DNA from: Enterobacter sp. ENT03
GTDB taxonomy: Bacteria; Pseudomonadota; Gammaproteobacteria; Enterobacterales; Enterobacteriaceae
DNA length: 64,000 nucleotides
Direction of reading: 5' to 3'
NCBI RefSeq assembly: GCF_019218745.1
Contig: NZ_JAHUXA010000001.1
Coordinates: forward strand, 62,001 to 126,000
Position 1 is the stretch's first letter; the number at the start of each line of letters is the position of its first letter. This document shows, one piece after another, positions 63,617 through 64,000 of this stretch. The position numbers and the translations under genes were made by a program. The notes under the pieces were generated by a model. That model had not been told where the DNA came from. It saw only the letters and a program-made list of their open reading frames with translations, and searched no databases.

Positions 63617-64000
63617 TCACCAGTTCCACAGCGTGCCATCTTCCAGCCGCGCGACGGGTAAATACGCGGGATCGTAGGGATATTTCGCCGCCAGCTTTTC
63701 ATCGAATTCGATACCGAGGCCCGGCTTATCACCCGGATGCATATAGCCGTTATCAAACGTCCAGTTATGCGGGAACACTTCCAGCATTTGTTCCGAATAC
63801 CCCATATATTCCTGCACGCCAAAGTTCGGCACCCATAAATCGAAATGCAGCGCGGCAGCGTGGCAAATGGGCGACAGATCCGACGGCCCGTGAGAGCCAG
63901 TGCGCACCTGATACAGCGAGGCAAAATCGGCAATGCGGCGCATACCGGTAATACCGCCCGCATGGGTAATCGTGGTGCGGATGTAGTCGATCAGCTGCTC
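63617..64000 (-). CDS. rspA: mannonate dehydratase RspA, C-terminal part
   Basis: The last 127 residues of a roughly 404-residue enolase-superfamily protein; the gene continues past the right edge. It starts in frame at [19 protein letters not shown] and ends [10 protein letters not shown]. Conserved blocks match RspA/Man[36 protein letters not shown] and [14 protein letters not shown]. It dehydrates D-mannonate (slowly in some orthologues). Together with rspB, ydfJ and ydfI it forms a leftward operon for sugar-acid use. Confidence 0.95.
   Translation of the reverse strand, partial: EQLIDYIRTTITHAGGITGMRRIADFASLYQVRTGSHGPSDLSPICHAAALHFDLWVPNFGVQEYMGYSEQMLEVFPHNWTFDNGYMHPGDKPGLGIEFDEKLAAKYPYDPAYLPVARLEDGTLWNW

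Noticed and set aside
1..64000. CRISPR arrays, tRNA or rRNA genes, insertion sequences
   Set aside because: No regularly spaced short repeats with unique spacers, no cloverleaf or rRNA-like stretches and no transposase were seen; the 56-bp array has no spacers.

Overview
The window is chromosomal DNA from a member of the Enterobacteriaceae. Many proteins match the Escherichia coli K-12 set closely and in the same order: uxaB, a DgcF-like cyclase, glsB, sad, ptrR; sotB, marC/marRAB, eamA, ydeE; dcp, ydfG; rspR, ydfI, ydfJ, rspB, rspA. REP-type palindromes lie between genes, as is usual in this family. It is not E. coli itself: many genes are inserted between these landmarks, and an Enterobacter/Lelliottia/Citrobacter/Klebsiella-type relative fits best. 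The genus cannot be fixed from the sequence alone.

Layout. 0-1.5 kb: a CspA-family gene with its long cold-box leader, then an AT-rich stretch without genes. 1.5-7.1 kb: a VF530-family protein, an orphan ascorbate-type PTS permease, a diguanylate cyclase divergent from a chemoreceptor, and a candidate 31-residue membrane peptide. 7.2-20.1 kb: uxaB, an acetyltransferase, three consecutive GGDEF genes with three different sensor domains, glsB, a second chemoreceptor, sad, ptrR, an L-2-hydroxyacid dehydrogenase and a PhzF-like protein. 20.2-25.8 kb: sotB, marC, the marRAB operon with its promoter, two MarR sites and marbox intact, eamA and ydeE. 26-34 kb: a MetE-like methyltransferase, an HxlR/SDR pair, rhodanese/ftrA, dcp, ydfG and a TetR regulator.

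34-58.5 kb is accessory DNA between ydfG and rspR, which lie side by side in E. coli. It is a mosaic of small modules, most of them a regulator divergent from its probable target. They include a UvrA2-like ATPase with an AlkB-like dioxygenase, a YkkCD-like SMR pair, glutathione peroxidase, an AraC/SDR pair, a second HxlR/SDR pair, an FAD amine oxidase, an MscS channel, a soluble double-PAS chemoreceptor, a MarR/CynX-type pair, AT-rich lipoproteins, an XRE-cupin/AzlCD set and hchA. It also holds several decayed genes. The clearest is a 3'-terminal 156-bp copy of an unknown gene (34.4 kb) repeated at 36.2 kb, with a frameshifted, more diverged copy at 52.6 kb. 58.5-64 kb returns to the backbone: rspR, a 56-bp tandem repeat, ydfI, ydfJ, rspB and the C-terminal part of rspA.

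Themes. Signal transduction is dense: four GGDEF proteins and three methyl-accepting proteins. Hexuronate, sugar-acid and glutamine/GABA metabolism recur (UxaB, YdfI, RspA/B, GlsB, Sad). Drug, stress and aldehyde defence is also well represented (marRAB, SMR pair, MFS pumps, HchA, UvrA2/AlkB, GPx). No complete prophage, insertion sequence, tRNA, rRNA or CRISPR array was seen.
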